Below are positions 61,001-64,000 of a DNA stretch of 64,000 nucleotides, piece by piece. The notes beneath the pieces are model-generated. The model was not told the origin of the DNA. It did not search any database and saw nothing but the letters and a program-made list of their open reading frames with translations. The stretch comes from Trichoplusia ni (lineage: Eukaryota; Arthropoda; Insecta; Lepidoptera; Noctuidae): contig NW_020800313.1 of the NCBI RefSeq assembly GCF_003590095.1, positions 62,001 to 126,000 of the forward strand. Direction: 5' to 3'. Position 1 is the stretch's first letter, and each line of letters begins with the position of its first letter. Made by a program: the position numbers and the translations under genes.

Positions 61001-62983
61001 ATCACAAGCAGATCTACTACACTATAAGCAGGTAGGTAGGCAACACTACTCGTAGATACTATACTCCGCAGTTCCCGGCACTCGGTCTACACAGAGACAT
61101 GGATCATTTTCCATAATCGATCGCTAACAAGAGCTTCTCAGGGTCTTTGCAATTGTGTTCTGAGGTAATGAATGCAGTATCAGCGTGTAATGTACCTAAG
61201 TAGGCAGGCAACAGCGAAAGAAAAGACAACAGTTTCAAAAGTTTTGATGTCTGCAAAGTTAACTACTTACAATTAAATTCAACAAAGGGTTAGAAAATGA
61301 ATAAATAATATAATAAACAAGTACAAATAAGAGTTTAGCTGCAAAAATATTCCCTCAGAAATATGGGACTGGGAAAAAGAATTTGATCCAGGTTCGAAAT
61401 AGAAAAGAAGAGCTATTAATGATAAAATTTTATATAATATTGTGATACCAAAAATTTTAGCTAATTTAAATAGCTAGAGTTGTGCTAATGTTGCTTTAAA
61501 TTGAACTTACAGAATACGACTCGTGCAAATGAAATAACTGTCCGGTTTCGGTACCAGGCATGCATAAAAAGTTTGGACAGTTACAAAGTGGCGGGTGAAG
61601 CTCACATGTGTCAGAACGCAGTATGTTGTTTATTTGTCGTCTATTGTCGCACTCGTGTTTCTACTATTGCGATTTTTATCGATGAACACAAATATGCTAG
61701 AGTTGTAGCTACGCATTTTTTTAATCGACCCCCCCCCGTGAGCCAGGAATTAAATCCTTGTGTAGCAAACATTTAAGTAATATGAACAAAGACTCAGACG
61801 CGCACTGTGGGTTTGGCTTGGTGACCTCAACAACTTGGCACTCAACAATTTGAATAATAAAAGTAAAAATATTGTAAATAGGACATGGACATGGCATATT
61901 TTACTAGGCATATCTTACTCAGATATAATCTATTGTTATTTATATTCTATCAAACAGGCACGTCCCCGAGGCATGCCTTGATTATTCACATCTTATTCAC
62001 ATTTCCCGCGTACAAGCCCTAAACAATTTATCATTTCGGCGACATTCTAGTGCTGTATAAGTTATTTTTATGCAAAAATATACTGCAAACAACGTGGTGG
62101 GGCGACAGTGACGGATGAGTCCGACACGGCGCCTCAAATGGGCCCCGTCCAACGCCTCGCTCAATTTCCTATCCCACTCCATAGCGCGGTTATTTAATCT
62201 AATTAACGCTATCCGGCTGAAAATAAAACTTAGTATCAAAGAACTAAATGTTTACCGAAATAACCACATGAAGGACCCTCGTTCATTTGATGTCGAATCA
62301 AATGAGACCGTGGTTTGGCGGTAAAATGGTTGCGTATGTATTTGTATGTGCTAGATATGGGATCCACTGGATGCTATATCTTAACGCATAAATTAAAAAA
62401 TATTTTTTTTTTTGTTAACTTGTGCTCTGAAATAATTGAAGCTAATGGAGATTCGAGATTCGATTCGAGCCTCACTTTATTACTTAAACAACGCCTACGA
62501 TTTAAGGACAGGATGAAGCACTTGTAGGCGCATCCACAAATTAAATAACGAATAATTTAAGATAAGTGCCCCATCGTCCAAGACCTAAAGCTTTCTATCG
62601 TCTGAAGTGTACGGCTTGTATTTATCTGACATAGCGAACGTTTCTCAGAACTTGGTCAAATTGATAAGCGGTGGCAAGCTATCACTGTTGACGTAATAAA
62701 CAATTTATCGAACACAGAATATTTATCATATTATCAGACATGAGATGGCCACCTATTACCCTATGAACGGCGTGCCAGGATAGTTGCAGTTAGGCACACT
62801 TTAAGTCTTTTACACTTAAATACCACCTCCTTTATTCTAACACTTTATTTTCTCGTAAAAGGCAAGTCATCCAAAACCCACCACAGTTCGACATTTGCGA
62901 CTTAGCTATGTATAGCCTGGCACAAAACAATACACGGATCAAATCCCGTTTACCAGTTCTATTTCCATAGCTGCCTAGATCAC
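55059..62983. other. Intergenic region between RECK and CFAP210-like gene
   Basis: About 7.9 kb without a supported coding exon. It must contain the promoters of both divergent genes and perhaps a noncoding first exon of RECK. Higher-GC patches occur near 56490-56580, 58440-58620, 59490-59540, 60050-60130 and 62100-62170. A C9 run is at about 61728. Nothing else was recognised. Confidence 0.5.
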
Positions 62984-64000
62984 ATGTCACTTCAGAATCC
63001 AAACACAAAAATGTCTTACTACAGAAATCCCGAGGGTGGTCCAAACTTGTTAATTCTGCACAAAAACGAATGGAAACGACTGAAACAGCAAGCGGGTCCT
63101 CCGGTGACCCCGACACAAGCGCCACTGAAGAACGCTTATATAGAATCTATGATAGAGAAATCACAAGCGTGGATTAAGACTTGGCCAGACACAGTACAAG
63201 TAAGAAACTTATAGTAGAAAATACTGTATGTACTATACATAAGTTTCCCAAAAAAAAACGATTTTTGGAGCTCACTTAGAACACAAATGTTTCAACAATT
63301 TAGTATCTAACTAGCTCACAAGTACCCCAGTTAACTGTTTCCATAATAGTAATATGAATTGTACAGGGCTGCGTTGCAAATGCTGAAACTAAAAGGGAAA
63401 AGCAACGGGCGGAAAGAATTGCTCTCGCGAAAGCATTTGCAAGGAAGAAAATAAGTAAAAAGAATACAGATGCCGTACAAAAGGCGAAACAAATGATCTT
63501 TGAGGAAGGCTGTTATGGTAACAAGCTGCTGAGGTAATGAACGCGTTAATTGCTATATAACAATGGTATCGTAGTGGAGAAAATAGGTTCGTAGAGTTCT
63601 TTATTGAACTTAGCAGGTTTGAAGTGGATACAGGTTTGGTTATTATTTCTTACAAAAGTAATTAAGTTAAAATAAGAAAAGTATGCAAGTAAAAATGTAC
63701 CTGGATCAAACGGTGTATTGATTTTCGGATAGGATAAAACCTACGTTCCTGGAAAACTGTTCTAGCTTCTAGTTCTAGAAAATTTAAAATAAAAATCTTC
63801 GATCTACTTCTAATTTCTAGTGCCTTACGCGAATCCAAGACAATTGAAGAACGAGAACTCCAAATACAATTCAAAAATAAACTAAAAGGAAAAGAAGAAG
63901 TACAAAAGAAACAGTCCAAGGTTGTAACCTTCTGTTCATTTGAATTGGATAAAGATGCTGATGCAAAGGGTGATGAGCAGAAATGTTTGAAAATGCAACA
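62984..64000 (+). CDS. CFAP210 (CCDC173)-like axonemal coiled-coil protein, 5' part
   Basis: Three exons are visible: 62984-63199, 63367-63533 and 63821 to beyond the window edge. Phases are consistent. The protein starts at ATG 62984; a second in-frame ATG at 63011 is possible. It has an LILHKNEWKRLKQQ motif, a W-I-K-T-W pair, then a long Lys/Glu/Gln-rich helix. The run SALRESKTIEERELQIQFK resembles the HSALLLTE...ERxAQIxxK block of CFAP210. That family is a microtubule inner protein of ciliary and sperm-tail doublets, so expression in testis is expected. The identification rests on motif order by eye; another coiled-coil CFAP family is possible. The gene is divergent from RECK. Confidence 0.6.

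Noticed and set aside
61720..61745. C9 run and nearby text resembling a SINE head
   Set aside because: Too short and too degraded to assign; no B box or core word was found.
1..64000. CRISPR arrays, operons, phage or plasmid functions
   Set aside because: The sequence is eukaryotic with spliced genes; no regularly spaced repeats or bacterial gene clusters occur.

Overview
The window is eukaryotic nuclear DNA, almost certainly from a moth or butterfly (Lepidoptera), probably a noctuoid. It is AT-rich, its genes are split by GT-AG introns, and it carries Helitron-like elements with A|TC...CTAG|T junctions, tRNA-derived SINEs and non-LTR 3' tails of types I know from moth genomes. No bacterial, viral or plasmid features were seen. 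Species is not determinable by eye.

Six protein-coding genes alternate in orientation. (1) A secreted pancreatic-type lipase on the minus strand (13171 to 499, 3' end beyond the left edge). (2) A RING-finger protein with a charged lysine/glutamate-rich tail on the plus strand (17820-21236; 5' exons not securely located). (3) NDUFB5, a complex I accessory subunit, minus strand (25199 to 22453), complete. (4) The ARFGEF3/BIG3 homologue, plus strand (26111-35983), complete in 24 coding exons and 2072 residues. (5) RECK, a GPI-anchored cysteine-knot/Kazal protein, minus strand (54713 to 36478), complete in 17 coding exons and 949 residues. (6) The 5' end of a CFAP210/CCDC173-like axonemal coiled-coil gene, plus strand (62984 to the right edge). 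For the spliced models I followed reading phase across every junction, and each closes in frame.

The layout gives two tail-to-tail pairs (RING/NDUFB5 and BIG3/RECK) and three head-to-head pairs (lipase/RING, NDUFB5/BIG3, RECK/CFAP210). BIG3 and RECK converge so tightly that their poly(A) signals lie about 20 bases apart and their mature 3' ends probably overlap. NDUFB5 and BIG3 share an upstream region of 911 bp.

The noncoding space is mainly lipase intron 1 (about 7.6 kb), RECK intron 2 (about 9.8 kb) and the RECK/CFAP210 intergenic region (about 8 kb). These hold the mobile-element fossils and some unexplained islands of higher GC. I found no new multi-gene system. The best leads are the degenerate first Kazal repeat of RECK, the BIG3/RECK 3' overlap, the apparent lack of a Sec7 catalytic motif in BIG3, a perfect 19-bp hairpin in a RECK intron, and a RECK stop codon lying inside a good splice-donor sequence.
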